Assembly (NCBI GenBank): GCA_900466945.1
Contig: UBNV01000007.1
Span: 1-64,000, forward strand
DNA: 64,000 nucleotides
Direction of reading: 5' to 3'
Source: Hyphomicrobiales bacterium
Lineage (GTDB): Bacteria > Pseudomonadota > Alphaproteobacteria > Rhizobiales > Rhizobiaceae
Position 1 is the stretch's first letter, and every line of letters begins with the position of its first letter. A program made the translations under genes and the position numbers. The notes beneath the pieces were generated by a model that saw only the letters and a list, made by a program, of their open reading frames with translations, ran no database searches and was not told the DNA's origin. Positions 1 to 8,934 of this stretch are shown here, piece after piece.

Positions 1-3000
1 TCACCACCGGTCACCACGTCGTCACCGTCCTCGCCACGAAGAATGTCCGAGCCACCCTGACCGACCAGAACATCCGTCCCGGCTCCACCAAGGATCACAT
101 CGTCACCAGATGCACCAAGAAGGGCATCCGAAGAGGCAGTCCCGATCAGCGTGAGTGCGGCCACTGGAACCGGGGTCGGCGTGACGCCGCCGCCGGTGCC
201 CGCATCATCCTCATCATCGTCCTCGTCTCCATCACCGGATCCAGTGTCGTCGCCATCACCATCAGTGTCGTCATCTTCATCGTCGTCGGTGTCGTCTTCG
301 TCTTCATCGCCGTCGTCGATACCGCCGGTATCACCATCGCCGTCATCGTCGCCATTACCGGCGTCGTCACCGTCGTCGTCGCCTTCGTTGTCTCCATCGT
401 CACCGTCCCCGTTGTCCGGGCCGTCTTCGAGGTCGCTGGAGAAGATGTCCTCCGGCAGGCCGGTGAGACCCGTATTGCGGGCGACGATGTCGGAGAAGCC
501 CTGACCGTCGATGAAGTTCTCGTAGAGATCGAAGTTGTCGAAACGCTCCAGGTAGTAGAAGCGGTCGGCTTCCTGCAGGCGGTCGAACTGCTCGTGCAGG
601 ACGACCCAGAAGGTATCTCCGGCCATGCCGCCGTTGAAGTGTTTCTCGGCAAGACCACCGACCCAGAGATCGACGCGATCGATGCCCTTGACCAGACCCG
701 TGCCATTCGTCTGAACCGTCACGATGTCGCCGTTGATGGCCTTGAACGCATCGATCTGGTTGGCCTGCAGGACGAGGTCCGGATAGGCCGCCATGAACTG
801 CGCCAGAACGACGTCGCTCAGGCCGTTGCGCTGCTGGAAGTCCTGCCAGCTCGAATACGGGTTCATCGAACCCCCATTCTCCTGGAGGAACTCGACGGCG
901 AACTTGATGTAGGGATCGGTCGAGGCCTGGAGATCGGCCTTGACCTGGTTCAGCGTGCCGAGACCGACATCGCGGCCGCGGGCCACGTTGAAGGCGAAGA
1001 GATCGGCGCGGATGCGCACGAGGTCGTTGCGCACGGCATCGACGACGTTGAAGTCGACGTCCTCCGCCGGCTGTTCGACGATGCCCGACAGGATGGCACC
1101 CGTTCCGAGCTGCTCGTAGCCGGGCTGCGGATCGTAGCCCATGGCCTGCAGCTGCACGAGCTGTTCAGGCGTGAACACGTCATTGGTCGGGTTCAGGAAG
1201 GCATCGAACAGGTTAACCGAGACGTTCTGGCCATCCGGACCCTTGACCGTGATCGTGTCACCGATCAGCGAGTGGCCGATGCGGTAGACGGCCGCGGCAA
1301 ACTCGTGGCTGATGCTGGCTGTAGCCTGGTCGTTATAGGCTTCGAAGCCATGGCTGCCATTGCCCTGGATACCGCCGATCAGAGCATCGGCGAACTCCGT
1401 GAACACGACACGTTGATACTCGGCTTCATTGACCATCTTCGCGGCCTGGAAGAGCTCTTCAGCCGTCCCCACGAAGCCGGCAGCACTCAACTTCTCGACA
1501 TGGAAGTTGTGGTTGCGTGCCCAGATCGTGTGCATCGAGGTCAGCGTGAAGTTCTCGTTTGCACGGCCATCACCGCCGACATAGTGGTCGAGCAGGCTGA
1601 TGATCGGGTTGGCATCGAGAAGCAATGCGTGGCTCGAGCCCATGAAGTCACCGGCAAGCTGGCGCACCGTGGCCGCGTCGTAAGACCCGGTTTGGCTGTT
1701 CCACAGCGTTGGGTAGAAGGCATCGATCGTGATGCCGCCCGCCGGCAAGCCGGCGCCCTTGAACAGCGTGCCCTCCGCCCGATGATGGTCGAGCAGTTCG
1801 CGCAGCGTCGACATCAGGTGGAAGCCAGGTGCCGAAGGATCCTCAGGACCCATCAGGATGTGCGAACCAACCCCGCCACTGCCGTCGCTTTCGCGCAGGA
1901 ACTGACCGACGATGGCATTCGAGCCATAGACCTGGTTCTGGTCGACATAGGGCGAAGCCTTGTTCAGGTGCTCGGGTGTATCTGTCGCCGATTGAAGCGG
2001 AGTGGCGAGCGAACCACGGGTCAGGTCCGTGAAGTTTGCAGCGGTCGGCCCGGGAATGTCGGCGCCTTCGATAATGACCTTGCCGGCTCCACCCTTGGGC
2101 AGGAAATCCAGGCCATGATCGAAATACTGACCGAAGGCCATGAAGAAGATGTTGGCGTCGTTCGGTGCCTTCGGCAGGTCTGCCTCCTGCGCACCGATGG
2201 CGTTGGAGATGGCACGCGGATCCAGGCCATCGAAGATCGGGTTCAGCGCACGGTTGATGATGTTGCCCTGGGCATCCGTCTCGATGCCGGCACCGTAGCG
2301 GGCTTCAGTCAGGCGGATGAAGGGTTCATCCGCGGCGCCGAAGGCCGGGTTGTCGATATTGTTGCCAGCGCCGGAGAGATCGCGGACGCCGACGGCACCT
2401 TGTGTGTCGTCATCGTCAGCAAAAGCGGGCAGGCCCTTCACCAGGTTGGTAATGCCTTGAATGTCGCGGGCCGTGTATTCGAAGGGACCGCTCGGACCGG
2501 TGCCAGGACCGGGCTCCTGTCCTTCGCCCTCCGAATGGTCGCCGGGCGTCGCGAGCTGAGGTGTCTCCCCGGAGAACGTGATCGAATGCGACCCGTTCGA
2601 GAGCGTCTTCGTCCCGTTCGTGTTGACGGTCACGCTGTAACTCGCGGGGTCAGCGCCTTCAGGGATCTCCACCACGTCCTGGGCTCGCAATGTCCCGATG
2701 ATCGTATCCTGTCCGCCGGCAGAACGGAACAGGATACGGTGTGCCGAAGCGAGATCGGAAATGTCGACGATATCATTGCCGGCAGAACCATTGATCGTGA
2801 TCGTGTTGAAGCTCAGGCTTGTCGCGTTGAAGTTTCCGATCGGAATGACCTGGTCATTGCCTGCACCCGTGTTGATGATGATCTCTTCGATATTGTCGAG
2901 TTCGGCGATGATGTTTGCATTTGCCGTCCCTCCGCGGGTGATCACGATCTCCGTCGCACCGTTGATGGTCAAACCGCTAGCAAGGGCTGCGACGCGGGAA

Positions 3001-6000
3001 TAAACGCGGAAGACTTCGTCCGAACCGTCGCCGTTGATGGTCATGGTGTCATTGCCGGTTCCGCCGTTGACGAAATCGCGGCCGTCACCGACGTTCCAGA
3101 TGATCTCGTCATTGCCGGTGTCGGCATCGATCGTGTCGTTGCCGGCTCCTGCGATGATCAGGTCATTACCACCATTGCCGTCGAAGGTGCTGTTCTGGCC
3201 ATCGCCGAGAATGATGTCCGCACCATTGCTGCCGGAAATCGTACCTGTGGTATCCCAGTCGATCTGGACGTCCCCGTTGGATGTCGCCGCACCATCACTG
3301 ACCGTATAGGTGAAGTTGTGGTTTGCCGTGTTGGTCCGTGTTGCAACGACGGTGCCACTGTTGAACGTGATGCCGAAACCAGTGTCGTTTTCGGACGCGC
3401 CGGTGACCGTCAGCGTCGAACCCTCTGCATCACTGTCGTTCCGCAGCATCATCCAGGACGGGATCACAATCGGACCCGTGATGTTCGTGACGATGTTTTC
3501 GTCGACGACGTTCGGAGCGTCGTTGACCGCCACCACGTCCACGGTCGTCGTGGCCACGTTGCTGTTGAAGAAACCATCGTTCACCGTCACTTCGATCACG
3601 CGAGGCGACGTATCAGGAGCGTCCGAACTGTTGCGGAAGGATACCGCTTGAAGAGCGGCCTGATAGGTTGCCAAGGTAGCGGTGCCGCTGATGGTCAGGG
3701 TGATTGAACCGCCAGCGCTCACCTGGTTTGCGCTCAATCCAGTGGGCAAGCCCTGTGTGCTCAAGATGTCGCCAGGCTTTGCATTGGTCAGAACGATACG
3801 CGCCGAAACCAATGTCGTGCCGTTGTCAGTGATCTTGGGCAGCGAGCCGATCGAGACAGCAGGTGCGTTCTCGACATAGGTGGTCTCGACGTCGACCGTT
3901 GCGGGGTTCGCCGGCGCATTGAAGATCGCATTGATGCTGACGTTGTCGATGATGAAAGACTCGCTCGCGTCGAGCGAATTGTTCGCACGAAAACGGATAG
4001 CAGCGTCCGGACCGAAGGGAACATTCGACGGAAGGTTCACGGTGATCGGCCCACCATTGCTACCGTTGAAAGTGCGCAATGTTGCGAAATTCGTTCCATC
4101 TGCCGCGAATTCGAAGAGAATCTCTTCGTTGTCGAAGCTGAACAAGCCTCCGACATTGGTATCCGAAAGATCGAAAGTGACGACCGCTGACGACGCACCC
4201 AGAAGATTGACGCTACGTGTCACAGCGGCATTGTCCGAGTTGCCGCTCGAGAATGTGAGTGTACCAACTGAAGTGACCTGGACACTTCCGGCAGTCGCAT
4301 CTGCAGCACCATCACCGGTCTCGGCCCAGGCACTGTTGAAACTGTCCGTTCCGTTGTTGTTTGCGTAGGAACGGGTATTGAAATTGTCGGCAAAGCTGCG
4401 GTTGATCGGATCGAAACCATTCAGCTCAAGCCTTGGCGGCGACAGCACCAGATCGCCATCATTGAAGCGCAGCACTTCTATGTTCGTCAGGCGATCGGTG
4501 CCGTCGGAATTGACCAGACCGAGTGCGCCCGTCGGATCGACAGCCACATGGGTGACCGTGAAGCTGCCATCGTCATTCTGCACGATGCTGTAATTCGCCC
4601 GAATGTCGGAATAGACGGCGACATCGACATCCCCGTTCTGACCGCCATCCACGATCTCACGGACGATCTCCATCTGACCGGGCGTGATCGTCCGCTCGAG
4701 CAGCAGATCGGACAGCGCCTTGCCGCCGAAGGCCGGAGGCGTATTGGCGGGGATCTCGCCATTCACCAGTTGGGATTGCCGATGGACCGGGCCTGCCAGG
4801 CTATCAGCCGTGAAGACTCCCGAAGGGGTCGTGATGCGAATACGAACGTTCAGCCATGCATCCCCATCGATGACGTCATCACCGCCACGTCCCTCGATCT
4901 GATCACTACCGCCACCGCCGAGCAAGATATTGCCGTCGTCGAAGGCGATCTCGGCTTCGCGAGCGGCCGCTCCGATCGTGTTCGACGCCTGAACGAGATC
5001 GCCGAGCAACTCACGCAAGCCCGCGATGCGATCGATGCCTGCCTGGCTCAGGTGATGATTGACCATCGTGTTTTCGGCACCGGCGAGGTTTGCACCGGGC
5101 TCAGCTTCAGGGTCCGGTGTCGACGAGAAGGCCGTCGCACGATGATCGCCCTTCAAGACGTCATTCTGCTTGTAGCCCGAAAGGCCTTCTACAGCATCGA
5201 AGCGGTTGCGCAGGATATCCTGCTGCTCGGTCGTGAAGATCGGACGCAGCAGATCGGCATCCGCAGCCTTCGTGCTGCCCTTGTAGGCCGCCCAGTCATA
5301 GCCCCACATGCCTTCATTGCGCATGACGCTTTCGCCCTGCACCATGATGTCGTCACCCGACTCGGAGTCGAAGTCGTGCTCGTTCTCGCCGGCGAACATG
5401 ACATCGTGGCCAATGATCGTCGAATTGAAGAAGAGCTCGGAATTGTCGCCCGCGGTCGTGTCGAAACCATTTCCGGCCTCGATCCAGTCGTCGCCCTCAT
5501 TGCCGAGAAGGAAATCGCTGCCCTCGCCGCCGAGCATGAAGTCGTTGCCTTCGCCGCCGAACATTTCCTTGCCGTCAGGCCCCGCGATCAGGACGTCAGA
5601 GCCCTGGTTGCCGAAGACGAGTGCCAGGCCCGAACCGCCGTGGACGACGTCGTCGCCTTCTTCACCCATGAGGAAGTCGGTCTCGCCGATATCGGTTCCG
5701 GAATTGGTGATGATGTCGTTACCTTCGCCACCATGGACTTTGTCGACGCCATAACCGGCCTCGATCCGGTCGTCACCGCCACGTCCCCAGACGGTGTCGT
5801 CGCCGCCACCGGAAATGATCGTGTCGGCTTGATTCGTGCCCTGGATCAGGGCGTGGTCGAGGCTGTTGAACTGAAGGAAGTTGGCGCCCCGCTGCACCAT
5901 GGGCGAAAGCGCATTCTGGAAGGGGTCATCTCCGACCGGGTCGGCGCCTGCCCACTTCGTCTGTTCTGCAAGATCGACATAGAGCACATGATCCGGAACC

Positions 6001-8675
6001 GAGAAGATGTCACCCGGCACGGCATAGCCGAGTTCACCGATATCGGTGTTGCGCATGACAAGTTCGGCCAGCGAATTGGCTTCGAGTTCGTTAAGAAGGT
6101 TGAGGCCCTGGGTACGGGACAGGTAGTAGAAGCGGTCGCCGTTCTGCAGGTTCTCGAGCTGGAGTTCGAAGACGAAGGAGAAGGTCGAGCCCAGCATGCC
6201 ACCGAAGGCCATCTTCTTCTCGGCAAGGCCGCCGATCCAGAGATCGACGTCGTTCAGACCGCCCAGATTGGTGTAGGCTCCGGTACCATTGAGGAAGTCG
6301 AGACGGTCGCTCGGGGCGCCGGTGCCCCCGAAGACGAGCTTCATCGCCGCATCGCGCTTTGCGTCAGCGGTCGTCGCGGACGTGATCGTCGCATGTGTGC
6401 CGTAAGCTGCGATGAAATTGACGATGGACGCCGGGTTCTTCAGGTTCATCCCGAAGTCGACCCAGTTCTTGTAGGGATCGAGCTGCGTATCGCCATTGGC
6501 GATTTCCTTGAACTGTGCGCGCGCCGCGTTCAAGCTGGGGATGCCGGTTTCACGACCACGGGCAATGTTGAGAGCCGGCAGGTCGAGTGGAATGCCGACC
6601 AGATGGTTGCGCAGAACGTCCGTGACAAATTCGTCGATCTCGTTGCCGACCTGGCCTGTCATGCCGCGAATGACGGCGCCGGCGCCTTGGTCGGCGGTGA
6701 TCCCGTCCGCATAGGCGACCGGATTCAGGAAGGCGTTGAAGAGATCCATGGAGGTCTTGGCGCCTGTGGCGCTGACGCTGTCGACTGTCTCGTTCAGCAT
6801 CGAATGGCCGAAACGATAAACGACATGCGCGAACTCGGCAAAGATGGCCGGGTTGATGTCCATCGACGGATTAAAGACGAAAACGTCGATATCCGGCTGG
6901 ATCTTGCGGGCGAATTCTTCGAAGACCAGGTGCTGGTATTGCATTTCCGTGGTGAAGCGCGCTGCCTGGAAGAGGCGTTCGCCATCCCAGTTCAGCGCAT
7001 TCTTGATGGCCTCAAGAGTGCCGCCCGGCAGAGATTGGACATCGGTCGCAAGCCATTCGTTCAAGAAAGCGAAATCGCCGTTCTGCGCGGCCTGGATGGC
7101 GCGCTCCTTGACCTGTTCCACCGTGCCGTTGTGCTCGGAATGGAAGATATGGTGAACAGCCGTCAGGCCTATATTCTCGTTGCCGCGACCGTCGCCGGTG
7201 ACGAAATGGGCATTGAGGAGTTCATTGTCATACGTGACCGCCTGTCCGACATTGTTGAGCGGAATTGCGTTTCCGATCTCTGAATCAGTATCGGCCGTCT
7301 TCAGGATGGGCGCGGTCGCCGGATTGCGATCATGATCGACCAGACCGGGAACGGCATTGTGGGCAATGTCGTCGAGGAAGGCGTGCCCAGTCAGCAGAGC
7401 ATTGCTGAGATTGATCGGATTTGCGCGATTCCCTTCCAAAGTCCCGTTGGTCGTGATGAGTTGAGGGAAGCCGTTCGTTCCGCGAACAAATTCGCCATAG
7501 GCATCCATCACGAACATGGGTACCGAGCCGACATATTCGTCAGTCAGGTTGATCCCGAGAATGTCGCGCGCCTGAGCCTTGACTTCTGCCCAGGTGGCAA
7601 TGCCCTTGGCGCCTTCCAGAAGGTGGCCGGTGGCCATCGGCTTGCCGTCGACGAGCTTGTACTCCCGCAGGAAGAGCTGCTTCGAGGCGACCGACGAATA
7701 TGTCTGGTTCTGATCGACGAACGGCGTAGTGAAGTTATCAGGCTCCTGTGGTGCCCGCGTCAAAACCATGTAGTTCGTGTGACTACCCGGGACGTAGAGC
7801 GGATCCTGTGGCGAGAGAGGAATGTAGATCTTGTCGTTGCCGCCTTTCTCGACCAGGTCGAGCCCGTGATCGAAGAACTGGCCGAACAAAGTGAACCAGG
7901 AATTGTAGGGCGCGGACAAACCTTCATCAGGGGCCACGTTCTCTAGAAGTACGGACGGGCCGTCGAAGGTCAGGCCATATCGGCTTTCCAGGCCCACATA
8001 GGCCGGATCTGTCCCGGATGCCGGGCGATCAGAGGCGAGCCCTTCCGTGACCTCTGCCGCGAGCACGGCAACAGTCTTTTGCTGGGTCGTCGGAAGCAGA
8101 GCATTGTTCGCTTTCGCAACCTCAAGCGCCGCGGTGAATTCGGCGCGGATAGCGGTCACGGCCGCCATGACGTCCCCTGAATAGCCGGACTGGACAAGTG
8201 CTGTGTAGATTGCCGCCGGATTGGCGAGAGTCTGGTCGACGACCAGATTGGAGATGAGGCGCGGATCCGCATCAACCACGGCGCCCGTCGGAGAATAAGT
8301 GCTGTTTGTCAGCGTGGTGAAAGTCGGGCCGTTCTGCCCGAAGCCTGTCACGAGCGTGATCGTGTCGTCCGTCTCGACGCGCCAGCCCTGTTCCAGCAGG
8401 CGCTCGAACGGCTGATCCGCCGCCCCCCAGTTCTCGCGGCCTTCGCCCAAATTGTTGTAGCTGCCGTCGACGGTACGCAGACCGTAAGGGACGTGCTCGG
8501 CGCTGATGGCCAGAGCAGCACCCGGGGCGCCTTCGGCGACCACATTGCCCAGCTCGTCGATCCAAATGTTGGTGAGCTCCCTGGCATTAGCGCCCGAATG
8601 CGCAACCGAGTTCGCTTCCGCGATTTTGATCTGGCGAAGAATGAATTCGAGATCGTGCTGATTGACCTGGACCAT
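1..8675 (-). CDS. Giant RTX protein with two animal-type haem peroxidase domains (partial, C-terminus outside window)
   Basis: About 2,891 codons are open in one frame from an ATG at 8675 to the window edge. The first peroxidase domain covers roughly residues 20-930. It has the distal motif FGQFFDHG, the proximal motif YRFGHSMLNE and an ARGRETG motif. Gly/Asp-rich RTX repeats follow at about 940-1100, 1250-1270 and 1820-1885, with cadherin/VCBS-like beta-sandwich sequence between. A second peroxidase domain at about 2075-2745 has FGQYFDHG, YRIGHSLIG and ARGRDVG. An extremely Asp-rich linker (about 2745-2830) and more RTX repeats follow, ending at the edge in DDVVTGG. I see no Sec signal peptide, which fits type I secretion of RTX proteins; that is inference because the C-terminus is missing. 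Family knowledge predicts a calcium-binding extracellular peroxidase. The substrate is unknown. The long plus-strand frames here are shadows of this gene. Confidence 0.93.
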   Translation of the reverse strand, partial: MVQVNQHDLEFILRQIKIAEANSVAHSGANARELTNIWIDELGNVVAEGAPGAALAISAEHVPYGLRTVDGSYNNLGEGRENWGAADQPFERLLEQGWRVETDDTITLVTGFGQNGPTFTTLTNSTYSPTGAVVDADPRLISNLVVDQTLANPAAIYTALVQSGYSGDVMAAVTAIRAEFTAALEVAKANNALLPTTQQKTVAVLAAEVTEGLASDRPASGTDPAYVGLESRYGLTFDGPSVLLENVAPDEGLSAPYNSWFTLFGQFFDHGLDLVEKGGNDKIYIPLSPQDPLYVPGSHTNYMVLTRAPQEPDNFTTPFVDQNQTYSSVASKQLFLREYKLVDGKPMATGHLLEGAKGIATWAEVKAQARDILGINLTDEYVGSVPMFVMDAYGEFVRGTNGFPQLITTNGTLEGNRANPINLSNALLTGHAFLDDIAHNAVPGLVDHDRNPATAPILKTADTDSEIGNAIPLNNVGQAVTYDNELLNAHFVTGDGRGNENIGLTAVHHIFHSEHNGTVEQVKERAIQAAQNGDFAFLNEWLATDVQSLPGGTLEAIKNALNWDGERLFQAARFTTEMQYQHLVFEEFARKIQPDIDVFVFNPSMDINPAIFAEFAHVVYRFGHSMLNETVDSVSATGAKTSMDLFNAFLNPVAYADGITADQGAGAVIRGMTGQVGNEIDEFVTDVLRNHLVGIPLDLPALNIARGRETGIPSLNAARAQFKEIANGDTQLDPYKNWVDFGMNLKNPASIVNFIAAYGTHATITSATTADAKRDAAMKLVFGGTGAPSDRLDFLNGTGAYTNLGGLNDVDLWIGGLAEKKMAFGGMLGSTFSFVFELQLENLQNGDRFYYLSRTQGLNLLNELEANSLAELVMRNTDIGELGYAVPGDIFSVPDHVLYVDLAEQTKWAGADPVGDDPFQNALSPMVQRGANFLQFNSLDHALIQGTNQADTIISGGGDDTVWGRGGDDRIEAGYGVDKVHGGEGNDIITNSGTDIGETDFLMGEEGDDVVHGGSGLALVFGNQGSDVLIAGPDGKEMFGGEGNDFMLGGEGSDFLLGNEGDDWIEAGNGFDTTAGDNSELFFNSTIIGHDVMFAGENEHDFDSESGDDIMVQGESVMRNEGMWGYDWAAYKGSTKAADADLLRPIFTTEQQDILRNRFDAVEGLSGYKQNDVLKGDHRATAFSSTPDPEAEPGANLAGAENTMVNHHLSQAGIDRIAGLRELLGDLVQASNTIGAAAREAEIAFDDGNILLGGGGSDQIEGRGGDDVIDGDAWLNVRIRITTPSGVFTADSLAGPVHRQSQLVNGEIPANTPPAFGGKALSDLLLERTITPGQMEIVREIVDGGQNGDVDVAVYSDIRANYSIVQNDDGSFTVTHVAVDPTGALGLVNSDGTDRLTNIEVLRFNDGDLVLSPPRLELNGFDPINRSFADNFNTRSYANNNGTDSFNSAWAETGDGAADATAGSVQVTSVGTLTFSSGNSDNAAVTRSVNLLGASSAVVTFDLSDTNVGGLFSFDNEEILFEFAADGTNFATLRTFNGSNGGPITVNLPSNVPFGPDAAIRFRANNSLDASESFIIDNVSINAIFNAPANPATVDVETTYVENAPAVSIGSLPKITDNGTTLVSARIVLTNAKPGDILSTQGLPTGLSANQVSAGGSITLTISGTATLATYQAALQAVSFRNSSDAPDTSPRVIEVTVNDGFFNSNVATTTVDVVAVNDAPNVVDENIVTNITGPIVIPSWMMLRNDSDAEGSTLTVTGASENDTGFGITFNSGTVVATRTNTANHNFTYTVSDGAATSNGDVQIDWDTTGTISGSNGADIILGDGQNSTFDGNGGNDLIIAGAGNDTIDADTGNDEIIWNVGDGRDFVNGGTGNDTMTINGDGSDEVFRVYSRVAALASGLTINGATEIVITRGGTANANIIAELDNIEEIIINTGAGNDQVIPIGNFNATSLSFNTITINGSAGNDIVDISDLASAHRILFRSAGGQDTIIGTLRAQDVVEIPEGADPASYSVTVNTNGTKTLSNGSHSITFSGETPQLATPGDHSEGEGQEPGPGTGPSGPFEYTARDIQGITNLVKGLPAFADDDDTQGAVGVRDLSGAGNNIDNPAFGAADEPFIRLTEARYGAGIETDAQGNIINRALNPIFDGLDPRAISNAIGAQEADLPKAPNDANIFFMAFGQYFDHGLDFLPKGGAGKVIIEGADIPGPTAANFTDLTRGSLATPLQSATDTPEHLNKASPYVDQNQVYGSNAIVGQFLRESDGSGGVGSHILMGPEDPSAPGFHLMSTLRELLDHHRAEGTLFKGAGLPAGGITIDAFYPTLWNSQTGSYDAATVRQLAGDFMGSSHALLLDANPIISLLDHYVGGDGRANENFTLTSMHTIWARNHNFHVEKLSAAGFVGTAEELFQAAKMVNEAEYQRVVFTEFADALIGGIQGNGSHGFEAYNDQATASISHEFAAAVYRIGHSLIGDTITVKGPDGQNVSVNLFDAFLNPTNDVFTPEQLVQLQAMGYDPQPGYEQLGTGAILSGIVEQPAEDVDFNVVDAVRNDLVRIRADLFAFNVARGRDVGLGTLNQVKADLQASTDPYIKFAVEFLQENGGSMNPYSSWQDFQQRNGLSDVVLAQFMAAYPDLVLQANQIDAFKAINGDIVTVQTNGTGLVKGIDRVDLWVGGLAEKHFNGGMAGDTFWVVLHEQFDRLQEADRFYYLERFDNFDLYENFIDGQGFSDIVARNTGLTGLPEDIFSSDLEDGPDNGDGDDGDNEGDDDGDDAGNGDDDGDGDTGGIDDGDEDEDDTDDDEDDDTDGDGDDTGSGDGDEDDDEDDAGTGGGVTPTPVPVAALTLIGTASSDALLGASGDDVILGGAGTDVLVGQGGSDILRGEDGDDVVTGG

Positions 8676-8817
8676 AACTTTACCGGGGTGCCCCCGCCTC
8701 CGATGTTCTTCCCTGTGACTTGCTGTCAGGGTTTTGTCAGGAGAACAGAGTTGCACATGGGGCAAAAACCGGAAGGGAACTTGGTCCCGCGTAGTGTAGG
8801 ATCAAAGTCCAATCTTG

Positions 8818-8837
8818 GTTCAGACCATGGTCTGAAC
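8818..8837. promoter_or_regulatory. Perfect 20-bp palindrome in the divergent peroxidase/kinase promoter region
   Basis: GTTCAGACCATGGTCTGAAC is a perfect inverted repeat with no spacer. It lies in the 259-bp gap between the minus-strand peroxidase gene (start 8675) and the plus-strand kinase gene. It has no T-run and sits upstream of both starts, so an operator is more likely than a terminator. Which regulator binds is unknown; the LuxR-type response regulator at 10434-11090 is the nearest candidate. Confidence 0.5.
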
Positions 8838-8934
8838 TTCAGTTGGATGCAGTCGACAATAAGATCTCAAGAGTGCATGAATTCATATTCAAGAGGGAAC
8901 GCTGAAACTGCAGAACAATACTGCGGATCTGCGA

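Noticed and set aside
151..504. Ser/Pro-rich plus-strand frame
   Set aside because: It is the complement of the Asp-rich linker codons of the giant RTX protein.
594..3707. 1,037-codon open frame on the plus strand
   Set aside because: It is antisense to the second peroxidase domain. Its product has no recognisable domain, while the minus strand gives clear peroxidase motifs.
3020..5860. RTX-coding repeats as a possible CRISPR or DNA repeat array
   Set aside because: The repeats are degenerate, 27-bp-periodic coding units for GGxGxDxxx nonapeptides without spacers of constant length.
4548..7283. 911-codon open frame on the plus strand
   Set aside because: It is a shadow of the first peroxidase domain and RTX region on the minus strand.
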